Below are positions 12,020 to 24,183 of a DNA stretch of 64,000 nucleotides, piece by piece. This DNA comes from Psilocybe azurescens (taxonomy: Eukaryota; Basidiomycota; Agaricomycetes; Agaricales; Agrocybaceae), in contig JAJIRX010000732.1 in assembly GCA_023853785.1 (NCBI GenBank), positions 94,541 to 158,540 on the forward strand, read 5' to 3'. Under the pieces are notes generated by a model. That model was not told the DNA's origin. It searched no databases and saw only the letters and a program-made list of their open reading frames with translations. Position 1 is the first letter of the stretch, and each line of letters begins with the position of its first letter. Position numbers and translations under genes: made by a program.

Positions 12020-13177
12020 GTCCTGCAGTGCCGGCTCTTCACAGGCTATCCGCTTGGACATCTCCTTACGATCGCCGCATGCAAACGTTCCTTGCAGAGT
12101 CGCATCCCGAAGAAGTTGTTAATAAAGCTTACTCTTTTGTATTGGACACCCTCTCAGACAACACAAAGTCAACCTATGCTGCAGGTATACACCGATTTCA
12201 TGAATTTTGCAATGAGAAAGGGCTAGACAAGGAGGCTTGCATGCCCACATCCGTTATCACACTCACGGCGTTTGTCCACTGGGCTGCTGGCCGTGTATCA
12301 GGCAACACTGTTTGCTCTTGGCTTTCAGGTGTTCGCTCCTGGCATATCCAGAAGAACGCCCCATGGAACGGGGATCACGAATGGCTGACCCTCGCTCGCA
12401 TGTCTGCTAACAAAGCTGGATCTTCTTTCAAGCATGCACCTCGTGCTCCTGTTTCCCTTGAACACCTCCATGAACTCAAACGTCATATCGACATTTTGAA
12501 ATCATTCAACGCAGCCATTTGGGCTTGTGCGTTGGTTACCTTCTTCAGCTGCTGGCATCTAGGCAAAACCACAGTCAAATCTCCTTCATCATTCTCCCCA
12601 ACCTACAATGTCCTAGCAGGTGCTGGCCACATCTCCTTCTGTTCATCTGGCAACACTCTCGTTTCAGCCAACTTCCACATCCCGTGGACGAAGACAACAC
12701 ATGAGGGAGGGAGCAGAGGTCATCGTTACGGCTCAGACCAACGACCTCTGTCCGGTCAAGGCATTGCTCAACCACACACGTATAAACTGCACCACTCCAT
12801 CTTGCTTCTCCCTCTTCGCCTATTGCGAGTCTAGTGGTTGTTGGTCAAACATGACCAGAAGCTCATTTCTTGACTTTGTGACCAAAATATGGGATGATGC
12901 TGACCTTGCACATATCTCAGGTCATTCCTTTCACATTGGGGGTGCAGTTGCTCTTCTCCTTGCAGGTGTTCCCCCTGAGGTTCTTCATAATTTCTCTCCT
13001 CAGTCCAACCATACTGACTTTCCTCAGGTTGTAGCTGCCACTGGCGGCTGGACTTCTCTTGCCTTCCTCCTGTACTGGCATCACATGACTGAAATCATTC
13101 CTATGTTTACCACCTCCACATATTCAAAATCAGATATGGACTCCATCTCTTCCTCCATTGATCAGTTCCGTATATGA
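12020..13177 (+). pseudogene. tyrosine recombinase of a DIRS-like retroelement, decayed
   Basis: The SAM-like N-terminal region includes SDNTKSTYAAGIHRFHEFC (about 12155) and TAFVHWAAGRVSGNTVCSWL. In the catalytic part the first Arg box reads SCWHLGKTTVKS where an R-x-G-E type motif is expected. The second box reads GHSFHIGGAVALLLAG (about 12925), with His in place of the H-x-x-R arginine. The nucleophile region is GGWTSLAFLLYWHH (about 13045), with the Tyr retained. A frame break near 12620 splits the ORF. Such an enzyme next to RT and RNase H defines a DIRS-type element, which integrates by site-specific recombination rather than with a DDE integrase. The two lost arginines mean this copy should be inactive. 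Confidence 0.8.
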
Positions 13178-14895
13178 TGTAACATTACCATGTCCTCCAT
13201 TTCCAACGCTGCTTGTTGACTCATTCTCCGTCCCGTCTCCTCATCTGTGTTTATTCTCTATTCTCTATGTCTCCTTACTTGTGTACTCTTGCTGTCATTT
13301 GTATCTCGTCTACATTGCTTTTCTCATTGCTGTCTACTGTTTACAAGCTGTTTGTTAATGAACATAAAATATTTCTTGGACCTGTTGCAATTCTTTGAGA
13401 CTTGCATTCATTCCCTTCAAACTCCTGTCTATCAAGCGGAGCTCTGCTCTGTTTGGGTTGGTCTCCAATTGGGTCCTGATTGTTTCCAATTGTGCCGTTT
13501 GTGAGCTCTGCTCCATTCGGTACAGCCACTTGGATTCCGATTTGGCTTTCCCACTTGGTTTCCCAAGCACTCAGGCCTTTGGTGGCCCACAATCTTCTCA
13601 TTTCGCTTTCATGTCGTGCATCGCGTGCATTTCATGTTGCCTCTCGCGAATTTCAGTTGTTCACGTGACCCGACTTCTGGGTCCCTTCCGACCAGCCGCC
13701 AAAGCCCTCTCGCACCCACAAAAGATTCATGTTCCACGAATATTTTGTTCTCTCTCTCTTCGACTTCCCATTCCCTTCCTCCTGTGAAGGAATTCCTTTT
13801 GAATGCATAGTAACTTATCACATAATATCGATGTCTGTCTAGGAGAGACTAATTAGATGCTATTCACCAGCAATTCCTTCGCAACACGTGCCGCGGGAAG
13901 GTCCGATCACCTTCCTTATCGGGACACATTGGCTTCGTTCAATTGTTCAATCGTTTTGCGACGTGTACCAGACAAATTATGCAGTGTCGAAACACTCTAA
14001 TGCAGAATCCCGGTATTATACAGTAGCTATCACTACAAATATGTATTTAAAAAGAATGCACCGTGCTATTATCACCTGTAGCACTGCTAGCTGTTCGCTT
14101 TCTAAGGACTGATCATGAGGCGCTTTTGGTCTTTCCTTTTTGTGTTAGTCCTTGTATCCACCCCCACTGGCAAGTACTTTTGGGTCTCTGGGAAAAACAC
14201 TTTTATGCTTGTAGCCACTGTGATATCTAGTTGGATAACATCAGCAAGCTTTGGATTTTTACACCACAGGAAGAAGCGAGGTATTTCTCACATAAATCGA
14301 TAGTTTCAACACTCCCAAATTAGCTTGACCGCCTTTTCTGCACATGATCATGGGTTGCCATCAGAATCTCGAAGTGAAGATAGATTCACTAGGGCAACAA
14401 AGGTATGGTATCCTATGCTTCCTGAATCAAATTCAGAAAGGCTTTCAAATCTGCCTCGGTGATTTGTGATGTGTCTTCGTCTTCGTCCTCTTCCTCTCTT
14501 CGCCATTGGAAATTACAGAATTTACTTTGTTAGCTTTTTTCTTCGTGCTGCCGAGTTTGAAATTTGCTTCAATTTTGAGTAATGATAAACAATATAGCAA
14601 TGTGCTATTGTTGACTAGACGGAACACTGCCTAAAAGGCTACCATGGTCCACAGTTACACTCATTTACAATGGGTTTACAACACTTATATGTAATCTGGA
14701 CTCATTCAAATTATTATTATAAAGTTAGATACAGTGGCGTATTAGTAGGTAGGAATGTTCAGCCATCAGCGCGAGTGAGTAACAAGCCATTCAATGTTTG
14801 ACTGACCCACATTCTTAATGTCCCAGTCCGATGTTGGGCACATTGGGAAATATGATCGGACTTTCCCCGGTACGTGTTGCGAAGGAATTGCGGGT
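13178..14895. other. region between the DIRS-like element and nucleotidyltransferase copy 2
   Basis: Pyrimidine-rich sequence to about 13790 may belong to the 3' part of the DIRS-like element. From 13800 to 14890 only short frames without motifs are seen. No terminal repeats of the DIRS-like element could be fixed by eye. Confidence 0.35.
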
Positions 14896-16008
14896 TCACT
14901 ATGTCTTTTCGGGAGCACCGCGATGCTCACGTATGGGATGAAACATCGGTTGCATAAGGTGTGCGTCTCTCTTCTCGCTCACACACACACACACTGTCTG
15001 TGGATTGTATTATATTTCCCTCTTCCTCTTCTTCCTCCAATGCCCAAGTCCATCGACTTCCTGCCTGCCTACCTATAATAATGATCACACATTGACTGGG
15101 AATGGAATACTGACTGTGACCGATCATTAATAACATAACAACAATATAGGATGTCGACCTGATAATCCTCAACACCGCCCCCGAACAAACAGACGAAGAC
15201 GTCAAAGCCCTCATCGTGGCTTCCGACCCTACCAGCTTTTTCATGACCGACTCGAGGAGGAAGGGCGCGACGCATCGGATATTGTGGTGTGCACTCCCAC
15301 CTCTCAACGAGCGCACCGGCGGCGGCGACAGTGAGCGCGCGAAGCCAAGGTACACAGCCGGCAAAAACAAAAACGCCTCCACCTCTTTGAGTTCAAGTCC
15401 AAGAACGCGCAGCACATTAGTGTCAGCCAAGAACGCCAACACCGATGCATCATCTTCATCCTCGCGGCCCGAAAGAGAGAGAGCGTGTAAAGTGGACATC
15501 CTGCTCTTGGGCGTCCTCGACATCCCGCACATACCCAGACAGGCGCTCTACCGCGCCCCGTCGGCGTTTTTCCTCTCCTTTTCCTTCTCCTCACCACCGT
15601 CACCCCTCCCATCCGCATCATCATCATCATCGTTCTCTCCCTTAGTGTCCAACTCAATCCCAACTGGGACACCAATGCCAATACCAAGTATCGCCCCGCG
15701 CGCCCTCCTCACGCTCAAACTGCGCGCATGGGCCGACCATGCCCACCCAACCGCGCCGGACCCCATGCACGCCCGCGTCCCCGCGGACGAGGAGGACATC
15801 GAGGAGCTGCTGCGCACGTTTGCCGCCGGCAGGATTCCTAGGGGTTTGGAGATGAAGGGGAGACGAACACGAACGAAGCTGAGGAGGCGTGGATGCACGC
15901 TGGGTTCCGGACGTGGAAGGACGCGCGCAGGGCGGTGGGGTGTATACCAGGAAATGGCCGCGGGCGAAGAGCGCGTGGGGCGCCGTTGGGTTCGATTTTG
16001 ATTTTTAA
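14896..16008 (+). pseudogene. nucleotidyltransferase-fold protein, copy 2 (5' end lost)
   Basis: Homology to copy 1 begins abruptly at about 14896 with CLFGSTAMLTYGMKHRLHK. The first exon residues of copy 1 (MATKSPP and the following helix) are absent and replaced by unrelated sequence. The intron (14958-15149) and the exon with DVDLIILNTAPEQTDEDVKA are conserved, as are ACKVDILLLGVLDIP and LTLKLRAWADHAHP. The Ser/Thr/Pro-rich insert differs in length from copy 1. Near the end the G run at 15841-15844 is one base short. With one base added the reading returns to the copy 1 frame and ends at the TAA at 16006-16008. Without its start and first helix this copy is probably not functional. The 3' flank is also shared with copy 1, to about 16283. 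Confidence 0.65.
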
Positions 16009-16359
16009 TCTTGACTTATGCCTATGTATGGATGTCTTGATCAGTCGTGTCGTGTCGTGTCTTGCTCATGGATGACCGGCAGGCAGGACGGATTGATGGA
16101 TGCAGCAGGTGTACTTATCAACGGCGGGCGGGGCGTTAGATTAGACATTGTCCTGTTCAGTATCTATGTATGTAGAATAAATACAAGTCCTGCACCAAAA
16201 AAAAAATCAATGAGAAGTCAGCGTCAGCTCCTCAGCACATAGCAGTTTGCGGCCTCAGAAAGTACGAGCATGAGCACTAACCATAGTCGTACATAGTCGT
16301 CGTCGTCGTACTGGTACAGCCATTCAATATTCAGCATCCGATATCCGTTACTCAGAAGT

Positions 16360-17141
16360 CTACTCTCCGTCCACGCGTGGTTCTATAGGGTGCTCTCTAG
16401 CGATGGTCGCCGCTGTTGCATTCGCAGCGCCGTTCTGTGGTGATGGTAGAATAGAAAACACGAGGATAAGGAAAGGGTTAGCGTTAAAGTACGAACAACA
16501 GGATAAGAAGCAGGCCAAAACAGAAGAGATCTTCAGAATGAAGACACAAGAAACCGAAAACCAACAACAACACAACAAAACGAAGAACACGAAAAAGAGC
16601 TAAACAAGAAAATAAAAACAAGCAAAGCAAGCAACAACGCACCTGACGCAGCTTCGCGAGGTGTATCTTGAGCGTCTCCGCGTAATTCTCGAACCCCAGC
16701 GAGCCCATCGCGTACAGGATATCCTCCCCGCCGATCGTCTTGCGCTTCTCGAGCTGGCACTTTTCCGCGGCCTCAGAGGTGATGAAGGAGATGAATTCGG
16801 AGACGCATTCCTGCACGCACTCTTTGGCGTCTTTTGCGATCTTGGCGGTGGGCGGGACGGAAGACTTCATTATGCGGGAGACGTTTGCGATCTGTGAGCG
16901 TGTGAGTTGGGGGAAGATAGGGTGAGAAAGGGGAGGGGAGGGGAATGATGAATACTGGGAGACAAGGAGAAGAGGAGAGGGAGAGGAGAAGCGCACGTAC
17001 GGGGAGAAAGCGGTCCTGTTCTCTGTACTCCCCGACCTCCTGCTCGGTAATCGGCACGGGTTCAGGTGTGTCTTGCGCGGCGAGGGCAAGCGAGCTCTGG
17101 CTGTTCTCGTCGCGGGGAATTATGGGGTGCAGGTCTGCCAT
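16360..17141 (-). CDS. HAP3: CCAAT-binding factor subunit NF-YB / HAP3
   Basis: Three exons on the minus strand, 17001-17141, 16643-16891 and 16360-16434, join in phase 0 with GT-AG introns. They give about 154 residues with no disruption. The core begins REQDRFLP, crosses intron 1, and continues [20 protein letters not shown], then [20 protein letters not shown], then [19 protein letters not shown] and [17 protein letters not shown]. This is the histone-fold domain of NF-YB, which pairs with NF-YC and NF-YA to bind CCAAT promoters in the nucleus. The N-terminus ([15 protein letters not shown]) and the short Ala/Thr-rich tail are variable, as is normal. It lies in a gene island between repeat blocks, and the intact frame contrasts with the broken genes around it. 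Confidence 0.93.
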
Positions 17142-18539
17142 CGTTCGTTTCTTCGTTCCCTCGCTTTGCTAGCTTGATTTTGTTTTGTTTGTTTTTGGAG
17201 TTGGAGTTTGTTTTCGGATCGTTAACGTCCTAGCTGGCGACTCTGCTACGCAAAGAACAATTGCAATGGATAAACGCCGGAAGAAGAGTCTGCAAAAAGT
17301 CACAAACGAAGTGCGTACCTTACAGTTTACAGCTCAGCGTTCTTTTTTGTGTATCGTTGATTTGATACAGAGATGTCAGAACGACATCAGTGCGGTATTG
17401 GGGGCAAGGTGAGGGAGAATTGATGAGGGTGTTGCGAGAGTGTTGATGAGGTTTGAGGGCGATTAGCTCAGTTCCCATGATGCCACGTGACCTCAATCGG
17501 GTCGCGCTCGCGTCGTGTGCCACAAATCTTTTCAATTTGCGCGTCTTCGATGTTGTTGAGTCAATGGAGTATGTGGCACATTCTGTGCACAGCTAACTAT
17601 GTCACAAATTGAATAGATGTCTCTTATAGTGGTACAGTAGAGTTTCTCATAATGCATAGCTTTTTGGTATCACTAACTTTGTTTGCAGGGAAATCAGGAC
17701 ATACTGACATGTCGGAAAAATTGAATTTATCCTATCAGGCATTGCGACGCCTGGCAGCCTCATAGGATGGTTTAAGATTCGATAAAGCCTGACCAGGTTT
17801 GGCGGCTTAACCTACCAGGACCGTATATCGACTGATAATGAATTTATATGTTCTGGTCATTACTTGCATCGTCTGACCGCCTTGCATGGCCTGATCGACA
17901 TTGGCCTTGACGATTATCGGAGGCAGATAAGGGTGTTGTATAGTGTGACAAGCTTCAGCAGGAAGGTATATGAAGTCTGTGTAGTCTTAATATCGTTCCT
18001 AGTCAGGTGTTGTACTCCTTCGTTGAGACCAAAGTTTTGAATGGATTTCATTGTACATTGCATTTCCTCAACTCTTAGTTCCCCGCTCGTAGGTACATGT
18101 CACCATCAACTATATCCATAAAATAATATAATGCATTTTCTCCAGAGGCCAAATGCAGGCGCAAACAGTGCGCCTCGAACTACCTCATCCATTAACAAAA
18201 GGATGGGCATGCATCTTCCTGGAGAACTTTACATCCGTCCCAGATCGTATTTGGTTTCCATTTTCCATACGTCGTGAATTTTTGAACAAGAGCGACATCA
18301 AGAAGTCGTCCAGATGGGGGTTTACATCGTAGAAGTGCCTTCAATCGCAAAAACTATAAGGCAGAGCTTTTGATCTCTGAAAGGATGCAATCATATCGAT
18401 CCTGCCCATGAAACTGGCGGTTACAGTGAAGAATATCACAAGATTCTGTCCAATATTCGCGTGATTGGTACTTGACCGAGACACATTTATATAACTGGAT
18501 CTGTGATTACAGAAAAAAAAATTGAACTACGTGAAATCC
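17142..18539. other. intergenic; possible very small spliced ORF at 17268-17412
   Basis: The segment upstream of NF-YB should hold its promoter. On the plus strand ATG at 17268 (MDKRRKKSLQKVTNE), a 60-base GT-AG intron and a second piece (RCQNDISAVLGAR, stop at 17412) could encode 28 residues, but no homology is recognised. From 17420 to 18540 nothing could be supported. Confidence 0.3.
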
Positions 18540-19758
18540 TTACAGTGTAGCACAAAAACTCACCACAATTGGGTCTTCATATCGGATTACTTCAGTTGGA
18601 AGACATAAGGAAAGAAAATCCCGTAGACGGTCATCAAATTCCTTGAATGATAAGTTGCAAAGAGTAGGCATCTCTGTTTTGAGGGCGCGTGAGTTAATCG
18701 GTTTCTCGGGAGAGCCAAATATCCAGTGAGGAGATTGACCATCGATATTCTCCGGAGCAACCCAAACTGATTGAACAAGGTTCAGCTGTGAGTCTTCCTT
18801 AAAATTGTCGTTATTTGTTTCAGCTTCAGCTTTAATTTTGGCACGGGCTGCAATGTTATTATCAATTGCCATTCTAATCCTGGCAATAGCTTCCTGTTTC
18901 TCGTCGATTTGGGCCATCTAGATGATATTTCAGGATGTAAAGAATTTAAAATCAACATAGACTCGCCTGGTCTTCAGCATTTTCTCGTTAGTTTGATCGT
19001 AAGCTTGAGCTGCTTCCTGCTGAAAGCCTTCGCCCACACGGGTGCTATAATTGTCAGTCGTTCCCTTTGCTCATATCTCCGCAACAACATGGTTTACAGC
19101 ATGTTGCTTCGGAAAAATTTGGATTCTTCTTATAGGAATTGCACAATTGCTATAGCATAAATTAATTTGAGTAAGTATCCTCTCAACAGGTTAATATGGG
19201 AACAAACGGACGAGGAATTCATCTTGATATTTTTCAATTATTCCGGAAAGTCTTTGAAGACGTCTCTCGGACATACAAGTCAATCCGATCATCAGACAAT
19301 AACGCTGGTACGTGCGAATACATTTTACAAAGATGGAATTCCTTGGTAGGAGCTGCACAATGCAAGGGAGAATACACTATAAGGATTGAATACTTTGGCG
19401 TTTCTATAATACGAAATGCGAAACCATACCTTTAGGATGTCATAAAATGCTTGTCCATCGCCAAATGTTGTAGTTGACACATTGGAAAAATGTTTAAGAT
19501 TACTCCAACGTGGAAATAATGCCATGCTAATTTATTGTCCAAAATTTAATCAGATTTCGACACCTAGCCCAGACAGGAATACTCACTTTCGAGTAAGCTC
19601 GCCCTTTTTCCCACATGCTTCTAGGAATATCAAGAGAAGATCCCACAAATGCTTCCCCCATTTCCCTAGATCGTCTGAATGGAGCGTGTCATAGGAACTG
19701 GCAGCATATCGGTCAGAGAAGCAAAAATTCCAAAGGAAATGCTGTGGTAAATGTTTTC
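18540..19758 (-). CDS. hypothetical protein, helical, probably lacking its 5' end
   Basis: Several minus-strand exons can be chained in one frame. The first recognisable one starts after a CAG acceptor near 19746 (HFLWNFCFSDRYAASSYD, then KWGKHLWDLLLIFLEACGKK). An intron with a GTGAGT donor leads to MALFPRWSNLKHFSNVST and TTFGDGQAFYDILK. A GTATGG...CAG intron leads to RLQRLSGIIEKYQDEFLVR. A helical segment (VGEGFQQEAAQAYDQTNEKM) and a final exon at 18540-18917 (MAQIDEKQEAIARIRMAIDN to VSFCATL) follow. The joins between about 18918 and 19190 are uncertain. No domain is recognised. Upstream of 19758 the sequence changes to a short-repeat cluster and the foldback element, so the 5' end may have been displaced by it. 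Confidence 0.45.
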
Positions 19759-19784
19759 ACATTAATCGAAGAAAAATGGAGTCC

Positions 19785-19945
19785 ATCTGGAGTCCAGGTG
19801 GATTCTAATTGAACTCCACCTGGACTACAGTTGGACTCAAGTGGAATTATTTGGAGTCCACCTGGAGTCCACCTGAACTCCACCTATCAAAGTTAATTTT
19901 TTGAACATTTACATACATTCCAGGTGGACTCCATATGGAGTATAT
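19785..19945. repeat. cluster of GGAGTCCACCT-type units in both orientations
   Basis: About ten copies of an 11-12-base unit related to GGAGTCCACCTGG, some as its complement CCAGGTGGACTCC, are packed into 160 bases. They lie just outside the left end of the foldback element at 19966. Such clusters are common as subterminal repeats of DNA transposons, but no transposase is attached here. Confidence 0.7.
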
Positions 19946-19965
19946 GGGTGGAGGTAAAGTACACG

Positions 19966-21822
19966 GTGTCTGTCTTGACTCCCCATTGCATGCAGAAGCC
20001 AGGGTTATTATTTTGCATTTTTATCTGAAGCACATCCCTCAATATTCAATGTCAAAGCCCATTCAAAGTCCACTTCAATCTCCATTCCAACTTTCAATCT
20101 CCACTTCAACCATTTGATCAGCTACATTCCCTATTAATGATTTAATTGTCTATCTACATATTACTCATCCTTCAATTTTTACTCTAAACTCCATCAGCCT
20201 TCAATCTATTGTATTTAGTTGGCAGATTGATCTATTAGGTCTTGATCTTCAGAATGATTAGTATAGTTTGGACCCTTTTCCTCTTTCAAATATTTTTCTA
20301 TGCTCTCCAGTATATAAACCATGTATTAGTATTGCTTGGAATATAAGGAAGTTACAAGCCCCAACTTTCTTCACAGCAAATTTTTCAAGTTATCAGCAGT
20401 CAGTATCAGCACTCCAGTACATACTCAAGAAGTTATTATCAGTGTTCGGCACAAAATCCAGCAATTACTCCAGTTATTCAAGATGTCCATCAATGGTTAG
20501 ACTAGCCTATCAAACCACCCACATTCTCTCATCACAGAGAATTTTATCCTGTTCATTTCAATCCTATCATTCTCCAAGCACTTCATTCTTCCTCTACATC
20601 CAGATCCTCAACTCCTCATTGCATCTATTACTCCAGAATATTTTATGCAGCAATCTTGACCAAACAGAGCAGTGAGATGGATAAAGGGTGACTAGAGCAA
20701 TGGATGAAGATGACATCAAGACCAAGATTGCTGAATAAAATATTCTGGAGTAATAGAAGCAATGGGGAGTTGAGGATCTTGATGTAGAGGAAGAATGAAG
20801 GGCAAGGAGGAGGATAGGATTGAAATGAACAGGATAAAATTCTCTGTGATGAGAGAATGTGGGTGGTTTGATAGGCTAGTCTAACCATTGATGGACATCT
20901 TGAATAACTAGAATAATTGCTAGATTTTGTGCTGAATACTGATAATAACTTCTTGAGTATGTACTAGAGTGCTGATACTAACTGCTAATAACTTGAAAAA
21001 TTTGCTGTGAAGAAAGTTGGGGCTTGTAACTTCCTTATATTCCAAGCAATACTAATACATGGTTTATATACTGGAGAGCATAGAAAATATTTGAAAGAGG
21101 AAAAGGGTCCAAACTATACTAATCATTCTGAAGATCAAGACCTAATAGATCAATCTGCCAACTACATACAATAGATTGAAGGCTGATGGAGTTTTAGGAG
21201 TGAAAAATTGAAGGATGAGTAAGTAAGTAACATAGGATGAGTAATAAGTATAAGCAGGATTATGAAAAGCTAAGTGAGATGAGTAAGAAAGAAGCGAAGC
21301 TGAGTAAGTACAATAAGCAAGAATGACAAAAGGAAGGAAGGATCAATCATATGAAAGTGTCAGACAATAGAAAAGGAGCCAAAATAGCGAACAAGTACCA
21401 TGCTAATGAATAGAACCAGTCTATTCATGGCACAGCTCAGTCATCCATTACCAAGACTGCTGAGTGAGACAAAGATTTGCTGCATATGTGGAATCCAGTT
21501 AAGGACCAAATCATTGTAGATGACCAAATGCTGATGATGGTGGTGATATATAATGCTGTGCAGTGCTGTGCATACTAGAATGGATAGGAATGATGTCCAG
21601 GAATAAGCTGCATATAGCCTTGAGGTTCTAAATAGATAGACAATTGAATCATTGAGTAGGGAATGTAGCTGATCAAATGGTTGAAGTGGAGATTGAAAGT
21701 TGGAATGGAGATTGAAGTGGATTGTGAATGGACTTCAACGTTAAATATTGAGAGATATGCTTCAGATCAAATGCAAAATAATAACCCTGGCTTCTGGATG
21801 CAATGGGGATCAAGACAGACAC
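19966..21822. mobile_element. foldback (long inverted repeat) element
   Basis: The left arm 19966-20658 and the right arm 20723-21822 are inverted copies with a 64-base spacer. Both outer ends carry GTGTCTGTCTTGA or its complement, and both inner ends carry TATTACTCCAGAATATTTTA or its complement. The right arm has about 400 extra bases near 21215-21620 that the left arm lacks. The apparent ORFs at 20268-20675 (plus) and 20643-20888 (minus) are the same sequence read from the two arms and are not genes. No transposase is present. Confidence 0.8.
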
Positions 21823-24183
21823 TCTAAGCTTATAGATAAATCTCATATCCAATCAAAATTGGTGTATGACAACATGTTCATATTGGGGCCTTGCAATTGT
21901 GTTTGGGCAATAGATGCAGGTGCAGGTGTAGCTAGCTGATACTGTGACTGTGATGCATATGCATGCACACCTGCCAGCCTCTTCTGTGACCCCATGAGTG
22001 AGTGCAGCAGCAATGTCCTCAGTGACAAGCATGGGAACAGCATGTCCAGCTGATCAAATAACGATGGTGCCTTTGTGTACAGCCACAGCCACAGGAGGCC
22101 TGGGCACAGGACATCCATGTTCTTGTCTTCAGAAGGGTATATACTGGCGGTGTTGTGTGGCGGCTTTGACTTTGCCTTTGTCATGGTGTTGTGCCTGCAG
22201 TGCCCTTCCTCAACAGACAAGTCATCATTATCATTGTTGTCTCTGCTGAGCTGGAATATTGTCTTGCATGGTGTGCACGTCCCATTACAGTGGCAGAATG
22301 AGGGTCACCCCAGTAAGCACCCTCAAAACAGCACCTCCATGCCATCCCTCTGACACTCATGCAGTCCACACACCCACCCATGTAACGCAAACTTGAGCTC
22401 AACTGCTGGAGGGTATGTCAATGTGTACCCTGTGCACACCTGCTACCTCCTCCAATCTTCAACCCCATCCCACTAAAAGAGTGCAGCAATGAAGCAGATC
22501 TACACCTATTATACCTGTGCAGCTGACATACAATAGAATACATGTAAGTCATTGTGCTATCTTGCTTTCCTTCTATTCACCTTTGCTTTGCAAGTTCTTC
22601 TGGCTTCTGGTTGATGCAGTTTTTTTGGGTGTTTAATTTGTGGTACTATTTGATCCTGATATGTATCTTGATGATCTGTGAAGACCAGATCTCATAGTCA
22701 TTATGTCATTAATAAATATGATTTCTGTACATGTTGGATCATGGTTTTCTGTATTTTAAGTGCAATAAAATTGGTAAAATCTGTCTATCTTTCCTTTGAT
22801 AGAGTTGTGATTTTTGACTTTTTACATTGTATATGTAAAAGAGGTAATATTCTTATTTCTCAGTCAGATTTCATTTTAATATTAGAAAATTGGAAAAATC
22901 TACTATAGTATGTAATATCTTTACATCCACTCAAAATCAAAAATATAAATGATCAATTTGTTCTTCTACTCAAACATAGACTCATAGTGACTTAAACTTG
23001 TGGTAACTATAAGCACTTTTATTAAAATTTTACATAAAAACAATTTATATATAAAACCACTTTGCTTTGCTTTAGATACTTATGATGCTGATCTAAATGA
23101 ATATGTTTTTAAGAATTAGTAGACACTACTATTATAGTCATTTAAAAATCATTTTATACCAATTTTAACTCAAAAAGCACAGATGAAGCAAGCTCTTCTC
23201 TTCACTGCTAATGCCAAAATGTTCAAGCCCATGTGATCTGCTGGCTTTTTGATGGTCACCTCATGAAAACTTTGAAAGGACACAGCTCATTACAAAATAG
23301 GCAAAAATTACTTTTACAAATTAACTTGTTCATCTTGTCCTGTCAGTTCATTTTAATTACATGAAATATGGAATCTGCACCTTGTCAAAGCTTTGTCAAA
23401 GCTCATTAAGGATTTATGTTTGTATACTCAATATATACTCTTAGCTATTGTTTATTTAATAAATTTCTAAAGCTATATTATGTCAGAGTTATACAATATC
23501 AGTAAAAGCTCATTAAGGATTTGTGTTTGTATACTCAATATATACTCTTAGCTATTGTTTATTTAATAAATTTCTAAAGCTATATTATGTCAGAGTTATA
23601 CAATATCAGTAGTATCTGGGCCATGCTCAATGGAAAAATGGCTCTGTTCAAGTCTCAAGTGTTAGATGACAAATTGCTTAGTACAAGGTTATTTTTTTGA
23701 ATTTTATACTGAGTGGGAAAGAAATTTATAAAGGTTATGTACTTATTTTGTTAATTGTTATTTGAATCACAATGGAGAGTTGGATCAGAGACATCAGAAA
23801 GCATTCACTGTCATAGACATCACTTAACTTCATGTGGACAAACAAGATGAAAGAGTGGAAAGCTTTAATGTCACACCCAATACCAGCACCAACATAAATG
23901 TAAACACAGCACATAAATGGGGTATGTATGACTGTCCTTCAAAAGAATCTGATTACATCATAATTTATTGACTTTCTTAGATGCATTTATCTTTCAAGTT
24001 TCCTTCATTTCCCCATTCCTTTGTTCACATATGCATGTCATTAAGAAGGATGGGCAATGTTTGTATTCTAGTGTTTCATTAGTGAATGTATAGGAGAACA
24101 ATAGTAAACTTACAATTGACTATTCTGATCCTTCACACGGTTGCAAATGTGTAATAAGCCATACTTTGTACAAGGCCTGGGTA
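21823..24183. other. AT-rich repeat DNA without genes
   Basis: CpG-poor, increasingly AT-rich sequence. Frames around 21843-22353 on both strands show no motif. A perfect-looking tandem duplication lies at 23401-23614 and is listed separately. Confidence 0.45.
23401..23614. repeat. tandem duplication, 107-base period
   Basis: Two adjacent units (23401-23507 and 23508-23614) start with GCTCATTAAGGATTT and end with ATACAATATCAGTA. They differ visibly only at an A/G near the start and by a base or two at the join. It is a recent local duplication in non-coding DNA. Confidence 0.85.

Noticed and set aside
20268..20888. Two ORFs coding the same peptide on opposite strands
   Set aside because: They are the two arms of the foldback element read in each direction, not genes.
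21843..22353. Overlapping 73-125-codon ORFs on both strands
   Set aside because: No recognisable domain, no consistent codon pattern, and they lie in CpG-poor repeat DNA next to the foldback element.
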